NCBI GenBank assembly: GCA_021234535.1
Contig: CM037830.1
Location: 15,493,116-15,557,115, forward strand
Direction: 5' to 3'
Length of the DNA: 64,000 nt
Source of the DNA: Stichopus chloronotus
Taxonomy: Eukaryota > Echinodermata > Holothuroidea > Aspidochirotida > Stichopodidae
This document shows, piece by piece, positions 14,601-29,600 of this stretch. The notes beneath the pieces were generated by a model that was given only the letters and a program-made list of their open reading frames with translations, was not told the origin of the DNA and ran no database searches. Position 1 is the stretch's first letter. Each line of letters opens with the position of its first letter. A program made the position numbers and the translations under genes.

Positions 14601-17600
14601 CAATATAAAGCATTCCGAGGAAAACTGAAACTAAAAGGTGAGATTTTCGCACGACGAGAGAAGATGGAAAGCTGACATCAAGTCAACTAAAACTCTAATG
14701 GCTGTCATTCTACAATACTGTAATAATAAAACTTTAATAATACATTTAAAATGAATATGGAAATGAAGGCACATTATCAGAGGGCATCTGTGGGTGAGAG
14801 CCGAATAAATTAGGAGGAGTTGAGTGGGGGAGGAAGTTACAGAAAACCGATCAGTTCCATAGCTACTTTTGGGAGAAGACAATATCAAGCAAATGGCTCC
14901 ATAATAATTATGCAGCTTACCGGCCATCGTCATAGTGCATGGCCGTGCATGGCCATTGGTTTACATGTGATCGGCTTTGCATCATTCCTTACAGTTCCCA
15001 CACTGTTATAGGTTCTGCAGGCTCTTGCAAAATCTTTAAATTCTGAATTCTTTTCAGTATTGATGGAAATATACCAGTGTGAATATGAAACAGACATGAC
15101 GTCTTGCACTATATATATTCCAAAATTCTATAAATTTTTGGATGAAGGAATGAATGGATGACTGAATGAATGGATGGATAAAAATGAGCGAACAAATGGA
15201 TAGATGAACGGATAGATGAATTGGTAAATCAATGAATAAATAATACATGAATAGATTAATGAATAGAGGAACAGATGGATGAAAGGATTCAGTGAATAAA
15301 GGAGTGAATACATGGATGAGGGAATAAATGAATGAATGGATGAATGCTACAGTGGATAAAATGGATCAGTGAATGAATGGATGAATACAAGACTGTACAT
15401 TTTAACATCCTGCTTCATTCATCTGCTTCTCTTTTCTGGATATAAGAATATCTGTCTAGGGGGAATGCCAAACAACAAGAATTTTTGGAACTCCTTAATA
15501 ACCTCACTTCCACTTGATCTCTTACAGTAATTAACATTGTTTCTTCAATTAGTCTGAATCAAAAGTTGATCAAAACCACCCAAGTACAGCTACTGCACCA
15601 GCATTAGAAAGACTTGGGAGCAAGTATTGAGTGGACTCCTGGATTTTGTTGATGTTAACCTTTTTTTTTCTATCGATCTGATTAGAGAATATTCTTTAGC
15701 AATCGTATGAATAAAATGGTCCTTCTTGTAAAACTTGAAAATGGGAGGGAATTGCTGAAAGTTCTTGGGTTTAGTATTTCAGGACAATCAGGAAGATTGT
15801 TACCAACAAAAATTTTCCATCGCAATGGTCCTGGGTTTTAGTACATTTCACTTTAATGTGTAGTTTAAGCACAAAGTTACTACCACTGATGGCCATACAT
15901 CCTACAAGAAAAATGACCAAGCAACAACAAAAAAAAACAAAAAAAACTTGAGTACCCTTTTTCCAAATTTGGGGAGAATAAATTATGATACCCCCCACTT
16001 TTTGCTACGTGGAAAGGCCCATGCTCCATCACTTTACACGCAGCATGGCAGACATCATCGGAACATGCTCTACGCCATGCAGATGGGTGAACTTGGGTCC
16101 TTAAAGTCTCTGCATACGTCGAATACAGATACTTGACGTATTAAACATCGACCTCCCTCGGTACATTTCTTCTCCGGCTTCGTGAGAAAACGCTTCTTCG
16201 AGTCAAATCAAACTTCATCAAATATGAGCAGTGATGAGAGACTGCACTCCAAATGTTGAGCATCATCCTCATACATTATTTGAATGGCATTGGATAATAC
16301 CTTCAAATCCCCCCTCCCCCCCACTATCCATGAACAAATGAAAAAGACTATTACATGTCTAAAATGGCAACAATGACAATTTGACACTATTCAGCAGTAC
16401 TTAATTTTCCTTTTATTTTTGCTTCTCCTAGATCCCAAAGGGCATAAGGGTAGGAAAGGGGAAGCAGAGCTTTGCTTTACAGTGGCAAGTTTAAAGTGCA
16501 GAGAGGCATATCTCTCCTTTCGACTATCTAGTCAAATATACATATTGCATTTAAATCCACTCTGATACAAAACGCATTGCTCTGCTATCGTGGCAGACGT
16601 TAACCCGAGCACTCTCGACCGACTGGTGTCGTCCTAAGCGAGCACCGGTAACAGTTTTGATGCTTCGCCCGCCGGTGACGACGAAACCGATTTATCAGCT
16701 TGACCTCATTTCAGGCTACATGGGTTAATGACCCTTTGGAGAAGGGGACGACCACGGTGGCCATGGCGATGGGCTGGTGGAAGCGGTTCATTTAAGTGCC
16801 CCCGTGGGAGGATTTGACAGAGGATGTAGCAATCTACCTGTATTTGTTCTACTTCAGAACTCATCAATCTGAGACCAAGATGAATTTTTTTCTCAAACTC
16901 ATTTTTGAGGCTGATGCTCTTTAACACAACCTATATTTGCTTTGTTTCTACATTAACATGACCTATATTTGCTTCGTTTGTACACGAAGACGTCAACATG
17001 GATTGACCAACAGGCAAAGTATTCGCATTGCAGGTATAGTTTTCTTTTGGAATTTTGTTGCTTGCCTCGTGGCTTCACTACGTTTGATCCAATCCGGTGC
17101 AATTTTACGGATCAATTAATTTTTGAATGATAGGATATAATGCATAATGACAAATAATTTTGAATCAACTTTTTCTGTCTTGTGACACACATTACAGCCA
17201 CCGCCGCCCCTGCAGGAAGCAGCCTAACCACACCTTTAATTAATCTTTGAGGTAATTTTTGAGCAATACTTTCAAGATTGTTCATAGAATTCGAAATACA
17301 GTATGCATCGTTTAACTAATGTCCCAGTTCTTGAATAACATTTTCGATTTTTTTTTTCTCAGTGACGCACTCAATGATCTAAAATTACATTTTGACAAAT
17401 TCCACTCAAACCATCAGAAGCACAATATTATATAAACACACTGTAGAACATACCAGACATGAATTACTGTACAGTACTTTTCCTGCCTGTGTTATAACAC
17501 AAAGCCGTCCAGAAGGCACATGCCCCATGGGACAAAAACGTACCATTTAGATTTAAGCAAAAAGAAGAAAATCAAAGGCACAAAACACAAATTGAATAAA

Positions 17601-20600
17601 AAAAATACATGCTGCTTTCAATTACTTTTGCAAACTTTTCTTTTTTTAAATTCATATCATAAATTTTGTTTTCTCAGTCAGGCACTCATTGACCTAAAAT
17701 TAGATTTTGACGAATTCCACTCGAACTTTCAGAAGCCCAGTATCATGGAAATGTACTGTACAGCATAGCTATGTGCAGTAATACCTTTCCTGTCTGCATT
17801 ATTTAACACCCATTGATAAGTCACATGTCGTCCCAGATGGGACAAAAACGTACCATTTCTGTGAGACAAAAGAAAAAACCCAAAGGAACAAAACATCAAA
17901 TGAACTGAAAAAAATCATATACATGCTGTTTTCAATGACTTTTGGGAGATTTTTGTTGTAATCATACAATATATCGAATACATCGGATAGCTGTGCAAAA
18001 GATTATCTGTTGGCAAGGAAATAGCTCTGTAAAAGAAAAATTTTCCAAACAGTTTTACATTCCCATTATAATTACTGGTTTGAATTTGTTTACCATTGTA
18101 CAGTATTTTGTTTCTTTGAACCCATACAGGGTGTTGCCTTCACACATAATAATTCTATGATTTGCAAGGAATGTTCTCGTGGAAACTTCACATTACGAGC
18201 AACATTTTGAATTGAGACTTTTTTATCCATCTCATTGCGGTGAAAATTATTTATGCTGTTAAATAGCCTTTCATCACCATGCTGTACTGCCAATAGATTC
18301 ACAGAAAATATCTGGAAAGTTTAGAATTTGGGATTTGAAAAGCACCATCAATTTACACATACTGCAGAGTAATTAGTTAAAATGCATGTAAACATAATTC
18401 AGAAAGCATCTCTGTACAGGCTTAGAAAATGTTTAATTCAAATGGAATCACAGAGCGCTATATATCGTCATGGACACCAATGGTGTCCCAGCATGCACAG
18501 TTTTGTATTCAACTCAGTTTATGATGAATCACTTGCAGTACTTGCGGTTCAAATGCTGGTTTCAGGATTCCTTGAGAAATCCAAAGACTTCAAATAATAA
18601 AGCCAACCCACGGTGGAGATGCCCCATCTTCAGCATGGTGGTCTGCGGTTAGTTTCTCTTCACTTCCTGTTTGTGTCAGAGGTATCATGGCTTCCATTGG
18701 TACTTCCGAAACTTTACGAAGGGAAATCCCCCTCCTCGCCAGACACCAAGTGTTCCCCGTGTATGGACTGTGCCTATGACACACAGTTGAACCTGCATGC
18801 AATTCTCATACCTGGTGTGTTGTCTTTATTTTCTATCATCTCGTTCACGAGCATTATACCAATGGAGTTTGCTGTGAAGTGTACACATTTAACAGCACAA
18901 CGTCTTTTGAGCCTCAAGAGGACATTAGCCTAGTCAACTTTTGACAGAAGAAGCCAAGTGGCCAGCATTAGAATCCAACAATTGAGCATGAAAAGTGAAT
19001 AGTATATCCAGACAGAGTATAGGTAATTTGTGTTTATTTTATTATGATTGATTAAATGTACATACAGTTTATCCTTTTCAATATTCATTGTCAGAATACT
19101 GAAGTTGACAAGTTAAACTTTTGATACCTTCAGCATACACATTTACCACAAGACTTCACAATAAAGCTACAGTAGCACATCATCCTTGCAATCAGAAGCT
19201 CCCAATCCGTTCGTGTAGTTTTGCAACTTCTGGTATACATCAAATAAAAGAATCTGCCTATTTTTTACCAAATTGTTCAACTGCATTTCCTATGCAGTCT
19301 TTACATCTTAAAGGGGCTCAGTGAGTTGATATCAACAAGTTTGTAAGGATTCTGAAGGTGACAAGCAAATGACAATGTTCATAATTAGCATACTTCGTCA
19401 AATTTCACAAAATTCCGCCAGCCTTGAAAACTGTCATAACCCATGAATTTTTTAACCCTGATTTGTACCGTTTGCGAGTATATGAATTAGTACTAATGTG
19501 AAAAGTGTTTGGTCACAAATTTTCAAATGTCAAGTTGAAATCTCAATTACCCATTTATTATGCTAGGACTCCTTTGTATGCTACACATGGGGATCCTCTT
19601 AGTTTGACCATTTGTCATTTGTATGTAAGGAAACTTGACAAGTTTAGGAGAATGTAGTGAATTTTACAAATCACCCCACTGAGCCTCCTTAATAGTCTAC
19701 TTTGCTTTTCTAAGTGACTAGAAATAATATGAAACTCACATTAATTGAAGTGAAGTGTTTATACACAATCTGGTTGTGTCTTTTGCACCTTTTATGATTT
19801 CAGAACTACTGACCTTTTCTCATTTCTCTTTCAAAGCTTTTATACATTACATTCTTTTAAGGCTTGTACAGTGAGTAGTGCGAGACTGACCGGAAGGGGC
19901 ACAGTGGGCTTACAGTGCAGTGACAACACTCCAGCACTTGTAACCTCAAATACTGTACATACAATCCTGTTGCTATATATATTGTACCATATGGTAGTCT
20001 GTTTTCCAATCGTCATTTGGTTACAAGTTATCAAGAATATTCACACATTTTAAACAAAATCTATGATGAAGAAATTACTCCAGGAGTGGTTGCAGAAACT
20101 CTGCTTCATAACATGTAGCAACTTATTCTTCTTGAACCACTATGGTACAAGATGTCTGCTGTATGGTGCTAAGCAATGAATTTTGAAATATCGTGCAACA
20201 TTTTCCATAGTTTATGCTGCCATCAGGCAAGTCCTGCATATAATACAGAAGCAGTTCGAGACAGAGAAGGGGGGGGGGGGTGAGAGAAGGAGGAAGGGAG
20301 GGAGGGGAGTAAGGGAGGGAAGGCAAGGGGGAGGGAGGGCTGTCTATGCATACACTGTACTGTACCAACAAGCAATTCAATGATGAATGCAGCACATACA
20401 GAACTGTTCCTACAGTACTTCCTGCAATGGTTAATTTTGGCAAAGGTCAGTAATTTTCTACTGTGGATCAAGCATCTTCTGGTAAGAGTAAATCAAGGAT
20501 ACAGAAAATCAGTGTCTTCAAATTAAATATACAAAATTTGAAGTGTAAAGAAGTGAATGGTAAGGAACAACAATGTGTTAAATGTGCTTATCTTTTCACT

Positions 20601-23600
20601 GATTGATTCCTCTGAAATATCCCCCATCATGATCATCCCCTCCCTCCTCCTCCTTCCCCCCCTCCCTTTTAGGTTTCATTCAGTTTTAGTTACAGCATTC
20701 ACTAGTCCATGTGTCCACACACATCGTACTGATCAATTACTTTGGCATGGAATCAAAAATGCTAAAAATAGTGCAGTCTTGCAGCACACTAGTCTACCAT
20801 GTTTTTTTGTTTTATGTTTAGGTTTCGTACGGCACAGCTGTGTTTTGAACAATTTCCCCCAAATCCTACAATACCGTACACAGTCAATTCACTTCATACA
20901 GCGCCATAAATCTGTAACATACTGCAGCACTGAAACATTTGGCCCACAAAATCCTTCGAGAGTCAAAGTGAGACTTTAACTTTTTCATCTTTATGACGGG
21001 CTGTTTATCTGACATCTCGTAGGTGGGAAGCAGAACTTTGTGTCGATTTATGTATGCTTCACAGAAGCACTTCGCTAAGTTCACTCAGCTATTTTGCAAT
21101 TTCAGCAACTATTTTTGTCTAGCTTCAAGGTCTCTTCCATTGCATATTTTTCTCCAGCACTGTGCTGTTTCTCTCACTTTTGCTAAAGCTCTAATTTGCA
21201 CACATTTTGAAGTCCTAGTTTCATCATTAGTGTAAAAGGCTTTTGAATTACCATCGCCACTAACTGCAAGAGAAAGCTAGACTTTGGAAGGTTATTCGTA
21301 GGCTCTGGGAAGTTGTAAATACGTTACTGTACACAAAGACAGTTTAGGGACTCCTTCCAGCATTTCGTACGGCAAACATGTCACAAATGGATGTTCAAGG
21401 ACGACGACAGTCAAGGCTAATGACGATCAAATCGTGGTCCTTCTACGGAAAGGTCGAGAGACATTGGCAGAGGGGAGAGAATAAAGAAATAGGTTCCGTG
21501 ATCTCCTTACACAGTGATTATCATGCCGCTTGATCGATAAATCTCTAGAGAAACATCGAGGGAACAAATCTTTCTTGCTTTTTCATTTTGATAAACTCAC
21601 ATCCATGCTGTAATACCACCTAAAAACAACATCTGAGTAATATTAACAGCTAGTAACCTTGACAGCTTTCATCGTCGGACATGTTTTTCATTGTATGGGT
21701 GTGTAAATACTTTACATACACTGTTCCTTAATAAACAATCGTTGACTCCTACAATTTTAGTGAAGGTGACATTTATGTACTTACACATGCAGAAAAAAAA
21801 AAGCAACTTTAGAATATTGCATAATTACGTGAAGAAGAGCTGGATACCTCGATTAATGGCACTCCTCATTTTTATTTATTTTTTTTTTTCACTTGTCCTG
21901 ACAGTTTTTAAGCAAAAATAGGGGCAGACTTTTGGAAATTAAGGCATGCATCACAAATGATGAATGTAGTACTCTGAGCAGATATTTTTATTCAAAAATA
22001 AATAAAAAGTCATCAAGAAATGATAGATATTGTAGTCTGCAGAAAATAAAAGAAATATTTCCTTCTGACTAGGCAAATGGAGACTGCACACTCATCACCA
22101 TCATGAACGCAGACAAAGAATGATTTCTGAAAAGTCTCACCAACAGGAGTGCAGTACTGCAGTTGTGAAGGTACAGGTAAGTCATAAATTGAAGTGCACT
22201 ATTATATTTGCCATTGCTTACAACTTCTAAATGCAGGTGAGCAAAGTCTTATACTTCCTCCGATTAGACTGTTTTATGATCTCAGCTGCGAGACAAGCCA
22301 GAACACTTGGCATCGCAGATGTTTGAAGAAATTCATGCATCCCTTTGGGACACTATTTCTCTCTAAGCAAAGAAACAGATTCATGGCAGTCTGCAAATAA
22401 AATTTGCTAAACCCAAATATAATTTATAATATTGTTTTCTCACATTCTGTCTCAGATCTGCTACTGCTCGGTCAACATTTTTAAAGCATTCATTGACATA
22501 TTTAAATGTCTGATATATACGGAATGGGACAAAGTGGGGTGTAATTTTGATAACATTAGAAATAATGCTTCTAGCATACAGAGACTCACATAATCAACTT
22601 TAGGGACAATATAGAGAAATTTTTGAGAACCTCTGACACATGACCTTTTTAAAAATATACATACATCATATTCATATCCAAATATTCCTTCTCAATCCAA
22701 AGAAGTAACACTTGGTTTCCATGGTCACCATCATCTATCTACAACTCGCTTTTCAAAAGAAAGAAAGTTTCCACAATCTGAGCAACTAAGGTGGGATCAA
22801 ACAATTGCTGATAGGGATTAAATCTTCAACTATCTACTTGGACTTATAACAAGCTCTGTTTTCAATGTATTAAAAGCACATCAAAACTTCTCAAGAATGT
22901 AACATGTACAAAACCTTACCTCATCAAATCAGAGTCTGGTTACAACATGACTAAAAAAGATGATGATTTTAAAATTAGAAAAAAAAAGTAAAGAATGTTA
23001 TTTCACTAATGTTTTCTCCATTTGACATTCTACCTGCTTTTTTTTCTTGTCCTTTTTTATCTTTAGCTTCTTCAAGAGGCAGAGGCATGTGAAAGCAATA
23101 TTTGCTGTGTCACTTTCATGAAAAATCAAGAAGATGACAAATATATGGAGAAGCTGTTGATATTTTTTTACATGATTGGAGAGCATTCCTGTCGAGAAGT
23201 CTTGATAACGGTGAAAGTGGCTAACCAGCTGTCATTAATATCCTGTCATTTCAAGACCAAGCATGCTTGTTTTGTCATCGCTGCAAATTAAACCTGTATC
23301 AAGTGGTGAAACTGGCACAAATAAACCAGATAGTGGACAGATTTATTCCTATGAACTTATTTCTGGATTCCCAAAGGGTGGGGCACTGCAGGGAGAACTG
23401 AAACCCTTTAGACGATTTAGAACTTTGTCAGGAAATTCTTTTGCAGGTTGTCATCATATTAAAATCACGAAATTTCCCTGATACACCCGACTGATATTTG
23501 ACATCTTGTACAATGCATCACAGAGGGGAAGACGCAGTCCCTTAATAGAGGGCAGCATTCACATACCTCTTTCAGAAAACATTCCATTCATTACCTCTGT

Positions 23601-26600
23601 CTGTCTGTTACTGAATACTGTGTGTACATGCATGAAAGTGTCAAACTTATAGTGTAGACAAATCCTTCCTTTTTGTACGGAAGCATAGACAGGACGTGTG
23701 AATGAACAAAGAACCATCTTGTCAAAAGTGACAATTTTCGTAAACTTGACATTAGACGACATGAAATCGTCAATACAACAAAACTCTGAAATTTGGCTAA
23801 TTTCAAATTTTTCAAAACGGTAAAATTCAGAAAATTTCTATTTTGCCGAGTCAGAGTATCTCCTCAAAATAGCAAACTTTGGAATTCTGACAATTTGCCA
23901 AGTTAGACCAACTCGTCACAACAACAAAATTCAGTAATTTTCTAAAGTTGGCAATTTTGGCAATACATTTGTTCTAACCAAAATGTCAGTTTTCTGAGAT
24001 TTGTCATTTGACAAGATGTTCTGACTCGACAAAATGGCAATTTTCCGAATTTTGTCACTTCGATGAGTTGGTCTAACTTTGCTGAAAGGGCAATTTCCCT
24101 TAATTTTGTCTGTTTTCAAAAGATTTTAAAGAAAGTCAAAATGACAATTTTCTGAATTTTGTGATTTTGACGAGTTCATCGAGTCTTCAAAATTGTCATT
24201 TTGTCTAGCTGGTTCTTTTTCTCTATCAAGAACTACAGGTTCAACTAGAATATACAAATGCATTATAGTTTCAATGATTTCACTATGAGTATATTTTGAT
24301 ATATAAAGCACATAAGGAAAGGATGTGTAACACGCTTGCTTTTCATAATATTACTGTACATACAGCACAGTAGTTTATCATGTCATCAATTGAGATGTGA
24401 CTACCGCTATACACACAATGACATCTGCTGACCTAATCTGATGACCGATAGGTATCATTCACTCAACATGCACAGTTGCACACCTGCAGACTAAATAAGA
24501 GATATGTCCACAGTCACTGTCTTGAGATGCAATGTGGGTATAGCTTTCACAAATTAATGCAAATGGCCTCTGCCAAATATAGTATAATAGTCAATGTGCT
24601 ACACCAGTAAACCTACAAAACAAATATGGGATCAGAAAAAGCTTCACTTCTTGAGATACTGTGTTTACAAATTTTTCACAGTTTGAACCCTGATGACCCC
24701 TAGGAACCTGTGATCCCCCTTCCCCCCAAAAATAAAAAAGCACAGAGGATTCTTGTCCTGAATATAGATACATAGAACACTGAAGATGAGATTTGCACAA
24801 GGGTCTCTTCTTAAGATGACTGGTTACTTGGTTTTTCACAATTTGAACTCCGTTGACCCCAAAGGACCTTTGACTCCACTAAAAACAAAGGATTCTTGGA
24901 TTTATTGTTATACTGTACACCTACTTAATAGATATGAGACTTGTCCAAGCTTCCCTTTTTGAGATATCGTGTCTTTCACAATTTGACAGTAGCCATGTGT
25001 GTTTGACTGTTAGATTTGGTTTATTCTTACTAGTAGTTTAAATAGGAATAGATTCCTGGGCAATACTCAATGTGCTTTTTGTTGACACATTTGTACAGGA
25101 ATTTTCAGCTACTGAAGATAGTAATCTCCTCATTGTAACATCATGTTTGTGTTATAACAAGTACCATGTACTATTGTACTGTTATTGTCATGCGAGTTTG
25201 ATACAGTGCCATCATTTCAAGTTTGAAAGTTATGCAAATAAAAGGTATCAAGTTTTCATATTGTACTTATATTCAACAAGAGAAGCCTGTTGTGTGCATC
25301 ATACCAAGTTTGTTGTGTGTACCAAGTGCAGTACATTTCTTTGGCAACATCGCTTTTTAACTAAAGTCACATGTTACCACAGTTTACGTTCAATCTGTTG
25401 GTAAGCAGGTGTCAGACAATGTAAACCAGTCTTTAATACCATAATGATTACGAGTGGGTGTCTTGCACAAGGCATTATGAGTGCAGCTGTTGTGATGAGA
25501 CATGTAGGTGAAGAATGACGCCACTTTCGTTCTATGGCAAGGTTGGCAAATTGCCATGAAAAAGATGCAAACAAGTCTATTCATATATATACATATCTTG
25601 GACTGCATACAACTACTGTACTTCTAAGCACCAGAGATGCTTTCGACTGTATGATGGCTATTCATGTTCATATCCACTTGCATGGGAATACACAATACTG
25701 AGAATATACACATTGTATCTCCTGCATTGTCCTTTCAATAATCATGTCTTCTTAACAAAATGCAACCAACAACGTGATCACAAATGGTATTGAGCTACAG
25801 TGCTGGTGTGTAAAATTAGCCCTCTTAAGATGATGCAATACCATGTCCTGCTGGTGTGCAAATGTGTATCGTTTGACTTCAATACCAAAATTCAATCCAC
25901 AAAGCTCTTTGAATGAACAATAGAACTGCTAGTTCTTCTCTTGCATGTACTGTAGTGAGGAGAAATTTCAACCTTTCCACGGAGTCTCACTCTCACAGAA
26001 ACTGAATCCCAGTCACCGAGTATCCTACAATGTCATATTCCCGCATACATTAATTTGTAACTCAAGTGCCGATGTAGGTTGTAACAAGATGCTCGAGTAC
26101 ATCTGCGGCACTAGTCGGAGATGCACTCGAGTTGCAACGTTGAAGAACACCAAATTATGCAATTTTTTTATGGAAATAACATGCATTAGTAACATCCGAC
26201 ATCAGCATCTTGGCAGTTACTATACTACTACGTGAGAAACAGGACTCACAAGTGCAGGAAATCCAACAGACATCAACAAAAACTATATACTGTAAAACTT
26301 GGAGATGGTTTGCCCTCTTCCCAATAATCAGTTTAAGCCATGCCAGCCGTACAAACTACCATACAGGTATAATCCATCCAGCAGATGCCAGTCTGCCTAA
26401 CTGCTGGGCACAGAATAATTGGCCCTACAGTACAGAGAGGACGTGCCATTATTCTAGACTTGCATATACCAAATGACTGCCACAATTGACGTATTAAACC
26501 ACCAGAGTACTTTACTATTTGAGTAGATAATCAAATTAGAAAAAGAAAAGAACACTGAGAAATTACAAATGCAATAAATTGATTCCTTGAAAGATTTCAG

Positions 26601-29600
26601 GCTTTTCAGGCTTGGATGGTATTCCGATACTCGAGTTAGAATGTGGATGGAGGATTTGGGATACATGTGCCAATGGATGTATTAATTACTTCTTCTTGAG
26701 CATAATCTTTCCCAAAAACGCAAGTGGGTGAAGGAGCCGGTACTTCATTTGGTATTGGTACTGACGTGGGGAAAGAACGAGTGCTGACTTTTTGTGGTAT
26801 TGTCCAAACCTAATGCATGTTCTAAAGGTCCATCATTTGTGCTGAGAAAAGTCTGTCGGGGCAGGAGTTGCGGGGTGTGGAGGAACAGATTACTGATGTG
26901 ACTCACTGACACACTTCAGCATTGCTTGAGAAAATCAAACTGACGTCGTCTCATTTCTTTTATTCACGCAATATTTGGGTTTGCTTTCTCACCCAATACC
27001 CAGACTTACCAACATACATGCCATTTTGTGTGTCACACGCATAAGTGTCATGCTTCCCAGTTCCCACATCCTGTTCACTATTTACCACATGCATATAACA
27101 GCTTCAACAGAACTTGCTCACTCAAAAAGGCCAGAGTCAAAATCTGTGATATAACAGTCATCACAGCAAAGAATTTTCACAATTAAATTTACAAAACAGT
27201 CAAGTGGAAGCTGTGTACCGCAGAATAACAAAATTGCACCAAACAATGTATAAAGAAGTGTTAAATGATACCAACAATAAAGTCATACATTAAGTTGTTT
27301 TGCAGAATGCTTACCCACGGATCAATAACCATTTTTTCAGAGACACCCCTTCCCCTCCCCCAAGATGGTGTTCACACACTTAAAATTTCTCTCATATTGG
27401 AAAGTCTGCCTGTACATTACCACCTTGACTCCACAAGTGTATGATTGATGGTGTCTAAGCTCTTTGCGAAATCCTACTTTTGGAGACTCAAAGTTTTGTT
27501 CACAGTACCTGATTGGATTCCCATGACTTTTGGGATCTTTATATTGTGCAGATAATTTCATTTCCTCAGTGTGATTAAGATTATAACAGATTGGGTGGAG
27601 AGTTAGCTTGTTGGTTAGAATACTGTTTTGCAATCTTTCAGTCCCTGAATCAAATCCAGGTTGAACCACTTGGAAATTTTCTGGGGGATTCCAAATTTGG
27701 CTTGTTCAGCAAAGCTGTTTACAGCGGTGCTGAGGGGGTCCTTTGGGTTCCCGTGGTCCAATTTAGGTCTCGTTCCCTTCAGGATAATCAGTACAGCTGA
27801 TAGGCAGCTAAGTTGGGCAAGTTCTCAACCGGTTCCAGCCTTTGGGAGAGTGCCTGAAGACTAAGGAATACACACTCTTGTCAGTCAGACAGGGATGATA
27901 CATGGCTGCACCAGGAACATATTTGGGTTTATATGGGGGATTGTTTGGTTCATCCCTGCCTCACTACCCCCTGGTCACTTCTCAACAAGAGTACGCTAAT
28001 CTACCCGTTCTTCATTCACAATCTGCATGGAATTGGATCCTTGATGAACCGAACCCCTACGGGCTTCTCGGTCCTCAAACTTTCAAATTCAAAATTTAGA
28101 TTAGTATGCAATTATACCATCCATGCTGTGATACAGCAGCCTACCTGTGACAACAAATCACTCTATTTATGTATGTGTTTCTTCTTGACACTCACTATCT
28201 GTGCAAACAGATAGAAAATATGGGGTGTTAGCTACTGTTTATGAATTTTCAAACCACCCTGTTGCCCGCATGATATCTAATGTTGCTTAATTGGGGGCCG
28301 ACACAGGAGACCACTGCCAAAGAAATCAATCAAATTGATTTTGGAAACATCCTTCTTGAAGGGAGCATTGGGAAATGACATTTTAACCAAGATCTGTTGC
28401 CGACATTAGGAGGTGGTTGGGACTCTTTCATTTTAAAACATCAACAGTTTCCTTTTAAATTTGATGTTCATGTGATTGAGGGTTACTCTAGAAACTCATT
28501 CATTAACTCTCTCTTGCAACTACTCTGAGACCCACACTAGAAAAGATGCAAGATGCAATAAAAGTTAAAAAAAAAAAACCCAAATGCAATTGAAGAACAG
28601 AGAGCAAACATACATTAGATTGAGGACAAGGCCAGACTGGTAAAATCACCAAACAATCCATAAACAAGCTGTTGACAACAAGTCACAATAACGTTCTGGA
28701 GAAAAAGTGCACTCTGATGTATGAACAAGGGCATCAAATTGTACAACATAACAACACCATACAATTTTCAAATAAGGCTTTCATCACAAATATTTCACTT
28801 TTTACGAAGAGTTTGCAAAGCAAGTAGACACAACAAAAGGAACATGATGAGAGACTTGCTCCTGAGACCCATTTCAGGGTTTCCCCTGGGTTTTTCAGAG
28901 TATGAGGCGGCGAGGGCGAATTACTTGACGCCGCCATGAATTTTGGGTTCAGATCCGTACTGACAGTAGTACTGTAGGCTCTCCGTCGAAGACCATGATA
29001 CAAACAGGGCTGGAAAAAGTGTAAATTTCCCAGGAGGCTAATTACAATATAGTCAGAGTTTCTCCGCCAGACCTAACATGGCGCCGTAGGCATCATTCAA
29101 TAGCGAAGCAATTGTCATACCAGCGTGGGGTCAATGGGCCCACCATAGGGCCCCTTGTGGAGCTCATGGACCAGGGTGCAAAGCGCCCGGAAACTCAGCG
29201 ATTTTAGTGTTTTTAGACGTCTCCGAATCATTTGAAATCCATGCTAAACTAGAACAGCATTTGCCCACAAATACGCACAATTGTAGTGCGTGGTAGACTA
29301 AGTCCTTGTTGTTGGGAGTAAAAAAAAAATCCCATTGGATCTCTCTCATAATGTTGTAAAGTTACCGACGCTTATCGTTACTATATACCGTATGTCGCAC
29401 AAGCCTGTACTGCTCTGAGTTTTAAAGAGTACTCTAGTACTAGCTGTATATATGTCAAAACTGTCTTTCTGTTTCACCACTGAAATAGAACATGAGAGCA
29501 GTATATGATTCTGTAGAAGGACGTCATGTTGTAACCACTAAAAGCAGTGAAGCAGCACACGATTCTGTGACATTCACATTTAAACACAATGGCGCTGTAT

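Noticed and set aside
20557..20979. 140-codon plus-strand frame
   Set aside because: It overlaps a CCTCC-rich low-complexity tract and its composition gives no family signal.
26620..26680. Similarity to 30660-30710 (GTGGATGGNGNATTTGGGATACA)
   Set aside because: Only about 40 bp match and no element boundaries can be drawn.
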